Below, piece by piece: positions 23,501 to 35,063 of a DNA stretch of 64,000 nt. The stretch is taken from the NCBI GenBank assembly GCA_037044905.1, contig JBAOKB010000106.1:1-64000 (forward strand). Reading direction: 5' to 3'. The DNA comes from Hortaea werneckii. Lineage: Eukaryota; Ascomycota; Dothideomycetes; Mycosphaerellales; Teratosphaeriaceae. The position numbers and the translations under genes are program-made. The notes beneath the pieces are model-generated. The model had not been told where the DNA came from and did not search any database. It saw only the letters and a program-made list of their open reading frames with translations. Position 1 is the first letter of the stretch, and each line of letters starts with the position of its first letter.

Positions 23501-24220
23501 GGAGACTCACCTTCTCCGAAAAAAGCCTTGACCGGCAGCGCAGCTTCAACCTGGGGCGGTGCGGCAGAAGCACGCGGCGCGGCAGGACAGGGCTGGGATA
23601 GCCAGTCAAATGGCGGAAAGCAGACGCATGCCGGTGGCTGGGGTGAGCAGAGTGCGCATGGTCGTGGACATTCTTCTTCCCAGAGCGTGCGCAGTGTTTC
23701 AAAAGGCTACGCTGCTAACGCTGGTTGGGACGAGCCTCAGTCCCAGCAAGCTGACAATGCAGCATGGGGTGGTAACACGGACGCCAAGGACACATGGGGC
23801 GCGAACAGCGCTCGAGAGTCGAACAATCAAGCCGGATGGGCTAACGAGACCCCAGCTGCGGATGTTGGTTGGGACGGGGCCGCCTCGTCGAAGCCAATGC
23901 GGTACAAAGCACCAGTCGTTCATGACATTGATTCAGAAGGAGGAAGTATCGCCACCGGGTTCACGAACAAATCTGACAGGCTGAGGCCTCGACTTTCTCC
24001 TCAGGATTCGGTCCCCGTCCACGACTTTGGTGGCTTCGCTGAGAAGCAAGACATGGTGCATCAGGATGGTCCACCCTATCCGACTGCTGGAAATGCCACC
24101 AGCGCTGGTCAAGGCCTCCTTCCCTGGGGCAGACCGAATGTCTACGCTCCGTCGGAAAGTCCAATGAAGAAGTGGGAGAAAGGCGGCTGGGCAAGGAAGA
24201 TGGTTCCAAATACTGAGTAA
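20552..24220 (+). CDS. GW/WG-rich protein with DUF7918-like N-terminal domain
   Basis: Exons 20552-20912, 20964-23213 and 23268-24220; 1187 aa. Intron 1 has gtatgc, gctaac and ttccag. Intron 2 (54 nt, gtaagt, gctaat, ctcag) is stop-free and in-frame. Residues 1-~150 resemble the fungal DUF7918 beta-rich domain (VESFVAVPDTKMPFCIRLKS, FVFMDGQYQCNRNKLQL, GTIEVVILRCKREG); this call is tentative. From about residue 360 to the end the chain is disordered and carries roughly 18 GW, WG or isolated Trp motifs (GWGWDN, GTGWADDD twice, DTWGANS, QAGWANE, DVGWDG). A separate conserved-looking block reads YMDTMAEPYAVFSFKYRSKE. GW/WG arrays in other proteins dock Argonaute (AGO hooks), so a silencing role is a hypothesis only. 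Confidence 0.8.
22568..22693 (+). repeat. 63-bp in-frame tandem repeat, two copies plus partial
   Basis: Each 63-bp unit starts cctcagaaa and encodes 21 residues including GGTGWADDD and GHQSS. Copies begin at 22568 and 22631; a third, diverging copy begins at 22694. It duplicates one GW motif inside the GW-rich protein. Confidence 0.85.
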
Positions 24221-24724
24221 GCGACAGCAAGAAAGGCGAGTTGAGAGATTGAAAAGATTGGAAAAGACGGCTGTATGGATAGTCAGACTTGAGCAAGCAA
24301 AGCCACCGGCGGTAGGCAGGCACGAAGTAGTGTTATGCACAAGTATACATAGTGACTCTTCTCTCTACCACAATGGCGAAGTTTACCTAGGTATGCAGTT
24401 CAAGGGACATACAGCTCTAGGTACACAAGTAGTCTGCCGTTCGGCAATAGATGTGTGCAATGCCGTACCAGGACTTTTGCGCTTACTCTCCCGCTCGGCC
24501 TTCACATGCCCAACCGAGGTAATGATGTAGTATCACGAGCGCAGAGCAGCTACGTGAGAGGTAGTGCGGCTCGCAGCAATGTAGGCTCTACACTCTCTCC
24601 ACAACAGAGCGTAATAAGCATCTAGAGGCCGAAGCAAGTCTGGCACTTATCCCAAACAGATGCGTATAGCGTGGAGATCTGCAGTCACCAACTTCACCAG
24701 GCCAGAACTGGCTCGACAGCAACC
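24221..24724. other. Intergenic
   Basis: It contains the 3' UTR of the GW-rich gene and the promoter of the PMP4 gene. Nothing else is recognised. Confidence 0.5.
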
Positions 24725-25594
24725 ATGGACAACCTAAAGGCGTTGCAGGTGAGAGTGGCATGTGAAAGCAGCGCCTGTATTCCGACCTACTGACAACGAC
24801 CCGCAGGAATCAATAGAGAAGAACATCATCCTCAACCCCAAGTACCACGACCCGCTCGTGCTCGTCAAAGCCATCCGCAATGGCCTCGTCTACGGCTCCA
24901 AAGTCCGCTTCCCGCACGCGCTGGTCATGATCTTCCTGTTCCGGTCTGGCACTGTGCAGGAGAAGATCAAGCTCATCTACAAAGCCACTCGGCAGCACGC
25001 CACGAACCTCGCCAAGTTCGCGTTGCTGTACAAGAGCAGTATGCTGGCGCTGAAGGGCGTCAACGGCGGCAAAGAGCAGAGCGTGCATAGTTTCATGGCG
25101 GGCCTGTTTGGCAGCTATTGGGTCTTTGGCCATGGCAAGGCGGGCACAAGCAGCGTGAACCAGCAGATCTGCATCTACGTCTTTGCCCGCGTGGTCCTCG
25201 CTTTTGCCAAGCTGGCTGTGCAGCCGCCGGGAGACAACAGCTTGGTCGGCAGCCGCTACGGCGGACACGGCGGGAAGGGACTACTGGGGCTGAACGAAGA
25301 GCAGCTACAGAGAGTCCGACAGAACTCGTGGCCCGTATTCGCAAGTCTGAGCTGGGCGTGCGTGATGTGGCTGTTCAGATGGTACCCGGAGACGCTGCAG
25401 CCCAGCTTACGGAGCAGCATGCAATACATGTACGTGGCCTTCCAACTCGCTCTCCCCTTGTTGATTGCATTGTTCGCAGGCTTGCCAGCATGTACTACTG
25501 ACGCAGGGGCTGACGATCCGTTTTTCCCTCTCCTAGATACGGCAACGCAGACACATGGGATGGAGCCAAGAATTTCCTCTGGCACAACAAGTGA
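24725..25594 (+). CDS. Peroxisomal membrane protein 4 (PMP24/PXMP4-like)
   Basis: Three exons: 24725-24748 (MDNLKALQ), 24807-25429 and 25537-25594; 234 aa. Intron 1 is 58 nt (gtgaga, ctgac, cgcag). Intron 2 is 107 nt (gtacgt to cctag); removing it replaces a long hydrophobic read-through with IYGNADTWDGAKNFLWHNK, the expected C terminus of this family. The body reads ESIEKNIILNPKYHDPLVL, KIRFPHALVM-like and KIKLIYKATRQHATNLAKF, with several hydrophobic segments, and belongs to the Tim17/22/23 superfamily. It is an integral peroxisomal membrane protein of unclear transport role. Together with DNM1 it is the second organelle-membrane gene in this arm, but they are not adjacent. Confidence 0.9.
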
Positions 25595-26162
25595 TTTTGA
25601 CACCCTGCATAGCGAAGGCGCTTTTCTCGTTTTTGGGATGTTTTTCCCGGCTTGTACATATTGCATTGCGGCCTTTCTGTTATTTGCACGATCAGACGAC
25701 ATCTGCTCTTTCTATACGTGTTCTAAAGAAGGCGCTGACCGCGCTGAAAACAGTTTTGCCAATTCTGAGCACTGGTACAGCTTTGATACTTTCATCCATC
25801 AGTACAACTATCCGGCTATGCCAGGAGCGCCAGCCAAAATGGATTGAAGCGAACCTAGATCACGGCAGGCTTGCGAGTTCGACCATCGTCTGAGAGCAGG
25901 CAAGGACTTGAAGCACACTTGGCGTTCTAGAGAGCCTTATCCACGATTGCATGATATACCATAGAAACAAAGTCAACATACCGAGGGCTGTGAAACATTT
26001 GCGTAAAGTATGACTTCGCGCACTCTATGTCCAACATCTACACAAAACGAGGGGAAAACAGAACCCGGGTCTGATCTTTCGACCCTACCCATTGCACTTC
26101 TGACGCGGCCCAAACAAAGACATATCATCGTAGACTCATAAGCCATACCTATCCATTGATAA
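25595..26162. other. Convergent 3' region
   Basis: It lies between the 3' ends of PMP4 and the zinc-finger gene. The frame that runs past 25594 is intron or UTR read-through. No gene is seen. Confidence 0.5.
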
Positions 26163-28595
26163 TCACTTCCACTCAGCCCCCTTTGAGAGACTGCCCAATC
26201 CCCATTCGTGATCACTGACGTGCTCTGCGTCTACATCCGCGCCCTCGTCGATTCGTTGCCGCTTGTTTGGTTTTCGCACCTGGCTTCTCGACGACGGCGG
26301 GGTAAATCCGACTACACTCCCATCTGTGGAGACTGGCGACGCATTAGGAATCCCAGCGTCTTCCAGATCGAAATCCGAGTCCAAGTCATCCTTAACCTCG
26401 TTCGAGCCGTTCCCTTTTCGGCGATCAGGCTTGGAGATATCGCCTTTGCGCCTATTGGCTTGGACGCAAATCCAGTCGTCGACGTGTTTATTCTCTTTGT
26501 CGTAGTGGTCGCCGACGTGGCGGAAGCGATCCTCCCAAGCATTCGGGGCCTCCTTTACAGGAGCGATGAGTCGGTCGCAGAACCCACACCAGTAATAGTG
26601 GTGGGCCTCACGGCCAATGTGCATGTGTTCCGTCTTCAGAGTCACCAACCTTTGCAGCGGGTTACCCTTCCGCGACGCTTCCGATTGCAAAGCCCTTGTG
26701 TGTTGTGCGATGAGGTGCTTCCGCATCGCGTCATCACTTTGGAAGAGACTGCCACATTTGTGGTTGCCTTCGACGATCATGTCACAGCGCCACTGGTCGA
26801 TGAGAAAGTGTTGTGAGTTCTCATGTCGTTTCCAGTCATTGCGGCTGCCGAATCGCTTCCAGCAGTCGGCAAAGGTGCATCCGTAAGGACGGGAATGGCG
26901 CTTTCTATGTTTCCTGGAAGACTGGTGAGCCGGAGAGCACTGGAAGGACGTTCAATGAAGCGTACCGAAGATCGCACTCGCGCTTCTTGCGTTTACCACA
27001 TCCGGGCTCATCACAGATGAAGTCGCCATCTGAATGTCTGCAATCCTGTCCGACAGACTGCCGGTGTGATGATTTTTGTGGGTGGAGTGCTGGACGGGCA
27101 AAAAGCGGCCTTTCTTGTTGCTGTGGCCATTCAACACTGTCCACGTCAAATGTTGGATAGACTCCAGAACTACTGAGCTCAAGCTTCGGCATGTGAGGAC
27201 TTTGAAGCCCAGACACCTGCGTGACGACTGGTCTTGAACGGGTATGGATTGCCATGTTAGTCACCGTGGTACTAGAGGCTGTCGAGTTCGCTCCAAGCGT
27301 CGTGCTGATCCCATCGTATTCTGAGCACCGCTCTTTTTCGATGTCGGAAAGGTCAGCAAGCTGTTCTCCAATTCCAGCAATTGCATTCTCAATATTGATG
27401 ATGGATAAGCAATCGTTTTGCTGAAAAATATCGGCCGTAGCGGATGGTACAGTCATTGAACTCGACATCTCGTAGCTTGCATGTTGCGTGTGATCATCGG
27501 CGTGATAGACAGCGTCACACACGGATTCTGAGCCGGCATCCACAGCATCAGGGGGACGCTCAGTCTCGGAACTGCGACCTGGTCAGCCTTTGGTAAGCGG
27601 ACAATATAGCAGCGTTGACGCACACTGTCAGCAATTCCTCCAATGCTTTCCTATCGCCAGAAACATGTTTGCGGAGGGCGTGAGCTTTGAAATTGTCGCG
27701 ACGAGGCCAGAACTTGACTTTGTGACCCTCTGGTACAGGTGGGCAGGCTTTACAGACGTAGCCCTTTTTCATTCCGACGGTGGGCGTCTTGCGGTGAACG
27801 GATTTCCTGTGCCGTTCGAGGTCATTGTTTGTTGCAAAGCCTAGTGATCTCTTGCAACCAGGCTCTAAGCACCTGTGAGGTCTAGTATGCTGAGAGGCAT
27901 GCTTGCTTGGTCTTATCAGCAATAGGCCCGACGATAAAACCAGTCAAATACGCCTACCTATATTCCGATGAATTTTTCAGTACCCTGCTGCACAACGGGC
28001 ATGGGAATGTCTGTTTGGTTCGGCCAAGACGCCCTCCCACTCTTGCGGCGGTACCGCGGTTCGCTGTGGGATCAGAACGCACAGTGAAAACGTCGTCGGT
28101 GTAACCAGAAGCATCGAGATTCCGCACAAGGTTTGGATGATCATGTGTATCCGGGTGAACACCATATAGTTGCTGGGCATCACCAGATGCTCTAGAAAAG
28201 AATCCAGAAGAGCTACTGAACGAGGATCTTGAGTCCTCGTACGGCCCGCCGAGTCGTAGACCTCCCGATGAAGCTAGTGACAGTTGACCGTCCAGGTACG
28301 CAGGATGCAGAGGAACTTGCTGTGTCTGGAAGGATGCTTGTGGATTTGCGTGAAAGGGACGAGGCGGCTCGTCCAAGCGCTTCGTGAACGGCAATATCTC
28401 TTGAACGTTGACTTGAGTGCCAGGCCTCTGTACAGTCAGGTCTTCGGCCGCGGGACCGTCTCGTCCGTAGGGGACGTCGAAGTGAGCAAAGATGTTGGTG
28501 TCATCGTTGGATACAAATGGCTGGTCAACTATAGTGACTTGGTGTTCGAAGCCATCGGAGTTGAAGCTGGTCTGCCAATGATTTTCATCCATCAT
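26163..28595 (-). CDS. Multi-finger C2H2 zinc-finger protein
   Basis: Four exons: 27958-28595, 27624-27905, 26966-27571 and 26163-26913; 758 aa. Splicing is supported by restored finger spacing. Finger 1 (CPLC...HASQH) is Cx2Cx12Hx3H only if intron 1 ends at 27906 with an AAG acceptor. The finger at FICDEPGCGKRKKREC is completed across intron 3 to Cx4Cx12Hx3H. Others are HRCLEPGCKRSLGF...H, YVCKACPP...RKH, YGCTFADCWKRFGSRNDWKRH and the CGSLFQSDDAMRKH region, followed by a Cys/His segment YYWCGFCDRL. The N-terminal 180 residues are low-complexity. Such proteins are usually nuclear DNA-binding regulators; the target is unknown. Confidence 0.82.
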
Positions 28596-29454
28596 GTCTG
28601 CCTTGCTGCGACAAGCTGAGCTTGGGCAAGCCAGTCAGCTGTCTAAAGTCAACGGCGCTGAGTTTGGTGCTACGGCGGTGGAAATCTGCGACTCGAGCGT
28701 CACAGCGCCAATGTGATACAGCCTTGTCGTAGTAATGCCTTCTCAGGCCTTGAAGCCGCAATCGCTGCCGCTAAGAGCCGAAGAATGTTAAGAAGGGTTA
28801 ATGACAATAGGTAGCCTGATTATCACGCGGCTGAGAAACATAGCCAACGGGCAGAGATGTAAGGTGAAGTTGGAAAGGGAGAGTGACGGGGATGTCCTTG
28901 ACATGGTCTGCAAGAAGGAGAGAATCTATGAGACTGGGGCCTTTTGATGAATTGCCTATCGTGAGGCCGCCCGGCTTGTGAGAGCGACAGGGCGAAAGAC
29001 GGTGGAGCATGGTTGCATGTGTATCACTCCGGTGTGCGCACCAAAGGTTGCCTTGCAGAACCCCTCATATCGGGGCGAAGAAGGCCAGCTCCAAGCGGCT
29101 AGCGTGGTGAGGCCGCCCTGAAAGATGAATCCGTGCAACCCGTCCACGCTGGCAGCTGACTGTCCTCGGCCCATGCTACATGGCGACATTATCTTTACAG
29201 TCGACAGTGTACCCGGAAAGACACTGTAGCGAGGGGGTCACCATCGGATGGGTGCATGGAGCTTGAGGACGTCAAAGAATCTTGTGAATGAAATATATTT
29301 CCTTAATGCTTCAACCTCGGTTCTCTCTGAATGTTACATGCAAGCTATGCTCACTTGGGGGTATTTGCCGTATTATGCCAAAAACGCCGAAATCGCTATG
29401 CAAAGCCTCCGAACCAGTCTTCAGCTTCCTCTATCCAACCGAGACTCATTTCCT
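28596..29454. other. Intergenic
   Basis: It contains the zinc-finger promoter and the 3' UTR of the Crh-like gene. No gene is recognised. Confidence 0.5.
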
Positions 29455-30812
29455 TTACAGCATCCAGAAACCCAAAGCAATGCTGAGGAGCGAGCCGCCC
29501 GTCATGATCATGTTCGCCGACGCGCCGTTCTCAGCCTGAGCAGGAGTGCTGCTGGAGCTCGAAGGGCTGTCGCTGCTGGTGGAGCTGTTGCCACTCGCAC
29601 CCGAAGCAGTACTGGAGCCTGAAGAGCCAGTTGCGGAAGAGCCGGACTGCTGAGGCACCTGGGTAGTGGCACTGACGACCGAGGTGGCCATGCTGCCCGT
29701 GCCTTGAGCAGTGCTCTGAGCAGTGCTGTTTCCGGAGCCGCCCATCATGCCGGTGCTCGTGGGCGACGAGCCGGAGACGGTCTTGGACTGCACAATACCG
29801 GCGGTGTTCTGGTTGACAGCCTCGACACTGTGGCTCGAACTTGGCGCAGCAGTCTCAGTGGACTTGGCAGAGCCGCTCGAGCTTGCGGCGGTGGAAGCGC
29901 TGCCGCTGGACGAGGCAGAAGAGGAGGCACCCGACAAGTTGGAGTTGTCAGTGTCGAGCAGCTTGATGCTCTCGTAGCTGCCGGACTTGTCGCCGTACTT
30001 GTATGCCTTGGCTGGGTTGTTGTTGGTGATCTCGACCGACTTGACGTACATGATGTACGGGGCGTTGTCGAAAGTTGTCTTGCCACCAGCCCACTCCACA
30101 GTAGCTTCTGCCTTAGCACAGCCGCCGCACCATGACCCAAGCTTCACACGCATAGGAGTCTGTGGGTAGTTCTTGCCACCAAGGGCAACCGGGTCATCGT
30201 AGGTCACGGTTCGCACGGTGCTGCCGTCGATGATCCACTCAATGCGCTCCTCGTTCCAGTCGATGGTGTAGGTGTGGAACGTGTCTTGAGGCGAGGAAAC
30301 CGACGAGAATCCACCACGGTCGTAGGTAGTGGTGTTTCCTTTGCCGAAGAAGTTCGTCTGGACCTGGGCAGTGTCGCCACCGAGCCACTCCCAGTCGATC
30401 TCGTCAAGGTCGTCCGATTCGAGCACAACAGAGCTGACAATACCCTGACCGGGCGCAGCCTTCATAGTAACGTCTACGCGTCCGAAGAAGATGTAGAAGC
30501 TGTATCCCGTGTCAGTTTCGTGAAGCTTCTCGTCGCCCATTGAAAAACATACTCAGTCTCGACAGTCGGAGCATCCTTCCCATCCGAGATAGAAAACTCG
30601 GCACCCTGATCACCAAGCTCGATATTCGTGGCTACTGCCTCAGTCCAAGAGTCAAGGCCACCGTCGCTCGTGAAGTCGGCACTGAATGATTTGGAGTTGA
30701 GGCCGGTGTCGTTTGGACAAGTCTTCTCCAACGGGTCGCAATCGGTAGATGTCTGCGCGAACGCATACGGCAAAGCAGCCGCGAAGGCCACTGCGGTAGC
30801 CGAAAGACGCAT
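29455..30812 (-). CDS. Crh-type GH16 cell-wall transglycosylase, GPI-anchored
   Basis: Exons 30553-30812 and 29455-30499; 434 aa. The 53-nt intron (gtatgt, actgac, tacag) joins VET to DFYIFFGRVDVTMKAAPG. A signal peptide (MRLSATAVAFAAALPYAFA) is followed by the GH16 domain with the catalytic DEIDWEW (Glu120, Asp122, Glu124) and the typical AQVQTNFFGKGNTTTYDR loop. A Ser/Thr/Ala-rich stalk of ~150 residues leads to ENGASANMIMTGGSLLS and a hydrophobic end, a GPI-attachment signal. Crh enzymes crosslink chitin to beta-1,6/1,3-glucan in the wall. No chitin-binding module is visible. Confidence 0.93.
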
Positions 30813-32182
30813 GCTGAAAGTGAAGTTGTGTTCTGGTATAGAGTTTCGGCACCTCGTTGATAAAGCTTTAAGTCAATGTGCCCTCGTTTTGAGGGGTTGT
30901 TGCAAGCGAGTGTGTGTCAATTGAAGTGGTGGTCTGTGACTGATAAGGAAAACAGAAGGAAGTAGAAGGAAAAGTAGAAAGAGACCGTGAATGAAGAATC
31001 AGTAGGATACGCAATGTGCTGGAGACGTACCAGCGACGCGCAACCTCTTGTGCTATATACGAGCCAGCATTCTGAAGCCTCTAGGGGTTCCCCCACTGGC
31101 GCGCCGTTGCTCAGCCACTGCCGGTACCTGCAGCGGCTCTCGGCGGGCCCTTTCCAGCCCGGATACGAAGACGATCATTGGACAGCACCGCTTAGCGCTG
31201 AAACTCTGCTAATTCAAGTCGCAACGAGCGTCATGTTTCTAGAAATTCGCTTCGTACCCGTTTGTTCCGTGGCGACCGTTGGAATGCGACCGCGAGAGCC
31301 GTGTCACGACCCCAACCTCGACCTGGACACGCCACTGATTGCGTCGCCAGCCTTTCGAGCGAATCTTGAGTTTCTGCAAAAGCAAATGCATACCATCATG
31401 TAATCGCGCAGTCAACCGCACTGCAGTGATGAGTGAGATTGCGGAGATTAACGCCGTGGCACCACGCAGCCCTATGCATATGAAACGGCCCCCGAAACCA
31501 TCTGCAAATCTCGGCTGTCATTTGCTGGAGACCCAAATCTCTGTGCCTTCACCCGTGAATCACGCCCAGATCAGCTGTTCAGAGCGTTTGGAGCTCCGGA
31601 TTTTACCATGTGACGATGCTCGTTGATCAGACGTTTCTTGGGCTGGAGTGGTACTGTAGCCCCATAATCTCTAACCCCATCTGAGAGCAAAACAACCCAG
31701 CAATGCACACGTTGACACGCCTGCGATGGATATTCGGGAACCCTCCCACCGCAGTCTGGCTTTCGCCTCTATGCGGTATTTCAGCGAACCGAAGTGGCCG
31801 GGTAGCGCATGGTCATCGCTCGTGTTCCCCTAGCCGCCGTTACTAGTTCAGGGTGCCGTGACTTCGGAAAGTGATCCAAGACACATAGGCAGTCTTGGGG
31901 CTGGTTGGCAATGCTCCTGCTTCACCGGCCGAAAGAGTCCGCCAACAGCTGCTAAGCGAACTGCAATCTTTGACAGATAGAGTCAAAGGCCTCATGCGTT
32001 AGCCAAGATACCAGGCAGGAGCGTGAAATTGTTTTGGCCACCATGACTGAACGTTTCACGCCCATCTTTCATTCATTATGGTTAAGGATGTCAGTACTGT
32101 AACCCCGGTGTAATCCTACACTGTCAACGCTGAACGCTACAATCAAACAAGACTCCACGCCAAACGTGACGACTCATTCGTC
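30813..32182. other. Intergenic
   Basis: It holds the Crh promoter and 5' UTR and the 3' UTR of the GT8 gene. A 138-codon open frame at 30987-31403 has no domain and is not called. Confidence 0.45.
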
Positions 32183-33565
32183 TCATGACTCGCTCTTCCC
32201 GCCTTCATTGCCCTCGTAATAACCTTCCATTCTCCAACGCCAGCTGAGGAGGAATGGCGCCAGGTCCGCATTGACAGGCGCCCACCATTTCTCATGCAAG
32301 CTCACCACGCCCCCTTCCAGGTCATCCATGGATGGATAGTGCATGTTCCACTTGGAATCTAGCTGCTTCCACGGCATGTTGCCTTCCCTCCGATGCGCGT
32401 AGTTGAGCAGATTCTGCTCGGGGAGGTGAGGATCGAATCGGTCTTCCAAGGTGGTAAGGCTGGTGTAGTAGCCCAACAATTCCTTGGACGGTTGCAGCAC
32501 GAAGAAGCCGGCGTTGAGGTAGTCGATGTTGTACCAATCGCCCTCTTCATCTGACGGCGGATAGTGGTGATTCATTTTGGGCTCTGGAACGCCAGCGAAT
32601 ACGTACGTGGAGGGCACAGCTGCTTCGTCCGCCTCGGTCGCCTCTTGGTCCTGGCCACTCTCCTGCATCGCCGCAGCAGCGTCTTCGAAAATGCCATCCA
32701 TCGTGTCTGTAAGGATGGTGTCGCCGTCCAGAAAACATATCCGCTCGTACTCAGTCAGCTCCCACAGACGGAGCTTGGACATGACATTTTGCCAGGTGCT
32801 GACGTCGGTTTTGACCCAGCCGGCATCCATCGCCGGAGCCTCCCATACGACCGCGCCATCCTTTCTCAGTCGCTCGCGTTTCTCAGCGGAGACATCGGAG
32901 GTGACAAGGACGATGAACGGGTAATCATGCTTCGACTTCGTCTCGGGAGCGTGCAAGAGCTGATAGGCTAGGATTCGGGTCGCCACGAAGTACTTGTCAT
33001 GCTCAAGGACCTTATCTTCAGCTATGGCACTGGAATCGCCGGCCAGGAAAGTTGCGTATGCATACTTCGGACCGCCCTTGTTCAGCGCAGAGTGCGAATG
33101 TTCAGTGGCATTCCCGGTGGCGTTTCCAATGGGATTCTCAGCGACCTTTCCGGTGGCTTTCTCAGTTGCCTCCTCAGTGGCAGTCTGAGTGGCATCTGAA
33201 GTGGCAACTCCAGTGGATTCGGCCATCGCACTCTGAGTAGCACTCTCAGTAGCACTCGCAGTGGGACTTATCTTGGCGCTCGCAATTGCATTTTCCGTGG
33301 CAGTCTCAGTGGTGTTTTCGGTGACATTCCCACTCTGTGACGATGAAAAGTGGATGTTTTCCACGGTTGCTCCTTTGAGCTGTGATACCACGGCGTCCCG
33401 ATGATGATCAATGCTGTCTGGTAGAGGTGACAGAACAAATAGCGCAAAGCCAAGCACTATCGCGATTGCAGCGTACAACGACATACACGCTCGACTATCC
33501 CTTCTCCTGAATGGAGCAGCATTGTTGCGATGGCCAGAACCTCCCAAAGCTAAAGTCGGGCTCAT
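32183..33565 (-). CDS. GT8-family glycosyltransferase, type II membrane protein
   Basis: A single 460-aa frame. A short basic N terminus precedes one membrane segment (~29-49, SLYAAIAIVLGFALFVL), then a low-complexity stem (~70-160) built of degenerate ATE/ATG/ATQ repeats. The catalytic domain starts near 166 with KYAYATFLAGD. It contains the DxD metal/nucleotide-sugar motif FLDGDTI (Asp280, Asp282), YNIDYLNAGFFVLQPS and PEQNLLN, all typical of glycogenin-like GT8 enzymes. The topology suggests a Golgi glycosyltransferase rather than cytosolic glycogenin. The stem is rich in Thr/Ser and may itself be O-glycosylated. Donor and acceptor cannot be assigned. Confidence 0.87.
   Translation of the reverse strand: MSPTLALGGSGHRNNAAPFRRRDSRACMSLYAAIAIVLGFALFVLSPLPDSIDHHRDAVVSQLKGATVENIHFSSSQSGNVTENTTETATENAIASAKISPTASATESATQSAMAESTGVATSDATQTATEEATEKATGKVAENPIGNATGNATEHSHSALNKGGPKYAYATFLAGDSSAIAEDKVLEHDKYFVATRILAYQLLHAPETKSKHDYPFIVLVTSDVSAEKRERLRKDGAVVWEAPAMDAGWVKTDVSTWQNVMSKLRLWELTEYERICFLDGDTILTDTMDGIFEDAAAAMQESGQDQEATEADEAAVPSTYVFAGVPEPKMNHHYPPSDEEGDWYNIDYLNAGFFVLQPSKELLGYYTSLTTLEDRFDPHLPEQNLLNYAHRREGNMPWKQLDSKWNMHYPSMDDLEGGVVSLHEKWWAPVNADLAPFLLSWRWRMEGYYEGNEGGKSES
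33090..33330 (-). repeat. Degenerate short tandem repeats coding the GT8 stem
   Basis: Imperfect 12-18 bp units (variants of cagtggcactctcag on the + strand) encode repeated Ala-Thr-Glu/Ser-x triplets. Length polymorphism between strains would be expected. Confidence 0.65.
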
Positions 33566-35063
33566 TTTGCGTTGTGCCGCTGGGGGACAGGCTTGCGCCT
33601 TTTGGAGCTTTGGGCTTGCTGTTGGTAAAACCAGGCGACGGATTTGGTGAATGGCGAAAGGAATGGGAGAGATCAGGTGCGCACAGAGGCAGGGAGGTGA
33701 AGGGCTTCATATCACATTAACCTTCACCAAGCAGGCATGGCACTTTACGCCAGTTAAGCCAGGAGATACCTAGCTTGGCCTTTCCAGATCCGAGTGAGTG
33801 GGACGCATATACAGAGCAGACTATCACATCAAGTTAGGTTCGTGGCGGGTACTGGTACGTGGGAGGCTCCTGGCTGGCTGCACTGTCTCAGTCAGCCGCA
33901 GGAAGCATAGTGGGCGCATCCTACTGGGCCGTAGGATGAATGTTGAGCTAAGTAAGTGGAAATTTTGCGAGTGCCAAAAGGATGCCAATAATAATACGAC
34001 CTGTTAGAATACGGGTCCACTACCGGCAAGGCTCGGAACGTCGAACTAGATTCCAATGCGGAGGATTTTCTTTGTTCGACGTAGCATCCCTTGCTGCGAG
34101 CTGGCTGTCTGGAAAGCTGGGGCTGACATGCTGACACGACGCCAATCGCTTTCAAGGACATACAGGAGAATTGCGCAACCACACTTCGCATGAAGGTGGC
34201 GTGCCAGCGGGCCAAGGAAGTATGCAGTGCCAATCTCAGAATGCGCAGATGCTGACGGCGAAATATGTGGCCTACTAAGACCGAAGACCTTAACGGTTGG
34301 CGAATTTTAATATAACGCGTCCTTTCAAAAGCTTGCTGTCTCCCGAATGAATAATAATGACCAGAGTTCCATGTACGATGTATCCCGAACATGCGATCGG
34401 ATATCTCAGGGATCAATCCGTGAGATTGTACGATAAGGATCCCGCGAAGTCACTGTGACATGGCGCCGCCACACCGTCCGTATTCGTATCTTCGTGATGT
34501 AGAGAGGAGGGGAGTGGGCTGGCGGGCGCGCTGGATTTAGGAGCGAGGGTCGAGGAACCAGAGGAACCTTAAGACAGCTTTGGCCACTCGGCAGCTTATT
34601 TGGCTTATCAACCAGATTATTGCTGTTCATCTCTATGGTCGAGACGGATTCTCATCATCCTTCGCATCGTGGATAGGATCCCCGTTCAACCCTGCAAGAC
34701 GCTGTGGTCTATGAGAGATGCCACGCGCAATTGTCATTTACTGACGATTGCTCGGACCATCCCAGGCCTTACTAACCTACCGAGGCAACGCGCAGCTGTA
34801 CGATGGCAGAAGGTACATAGTACATGCAGCGAATGCGCACCTGCAGGCGAGACAGACGACCGGATTACACACTATCCTCTGTAAACCCCGTCCAATCTCC
34901 GTCCATCGTATGTCATGGAGAGGGGCAGCATGACCGGCAGTTCAGCAGAAGGCGCAGGTACAGGTAGACACGAATCCAATCCATACACTTTCTTCTTCCA
35001 CTTCCACACCAGTTTGATTGAAACACTATCTGCCACTGCTCACGCTTGACCTCCGCAGCAGTC
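33566..35063. other. Divergent intergenic region
   Basis: It separates GT8 (-) and the aldo-keto reductase (+). No gene is seen. A cttgacc...cgcag stretch ending at 35057 could be the end of a 5' UTR intron of the reductase. Confidence 0.45.

Noticed and set aside
25430..25847. Read-through extension of the PMP4 frame to 25847
   Set aside because: Splicing at 25430/25537 gives the conserved NADTWDGAKNFLWHNK ending; the extension is intron and UTR.
29704..30135. 143-codon open frame (+) antisense to the Crh gene
   Set aside because: It is a shadow of the Ser/Thr/Ala-rich stalk of the real gene; low-complexity composition explains its openness.
30987..31403. 138-codon open frame (+) near the Crh promoter
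   Set aside because: No domain, no signal peptide, no partner exons.
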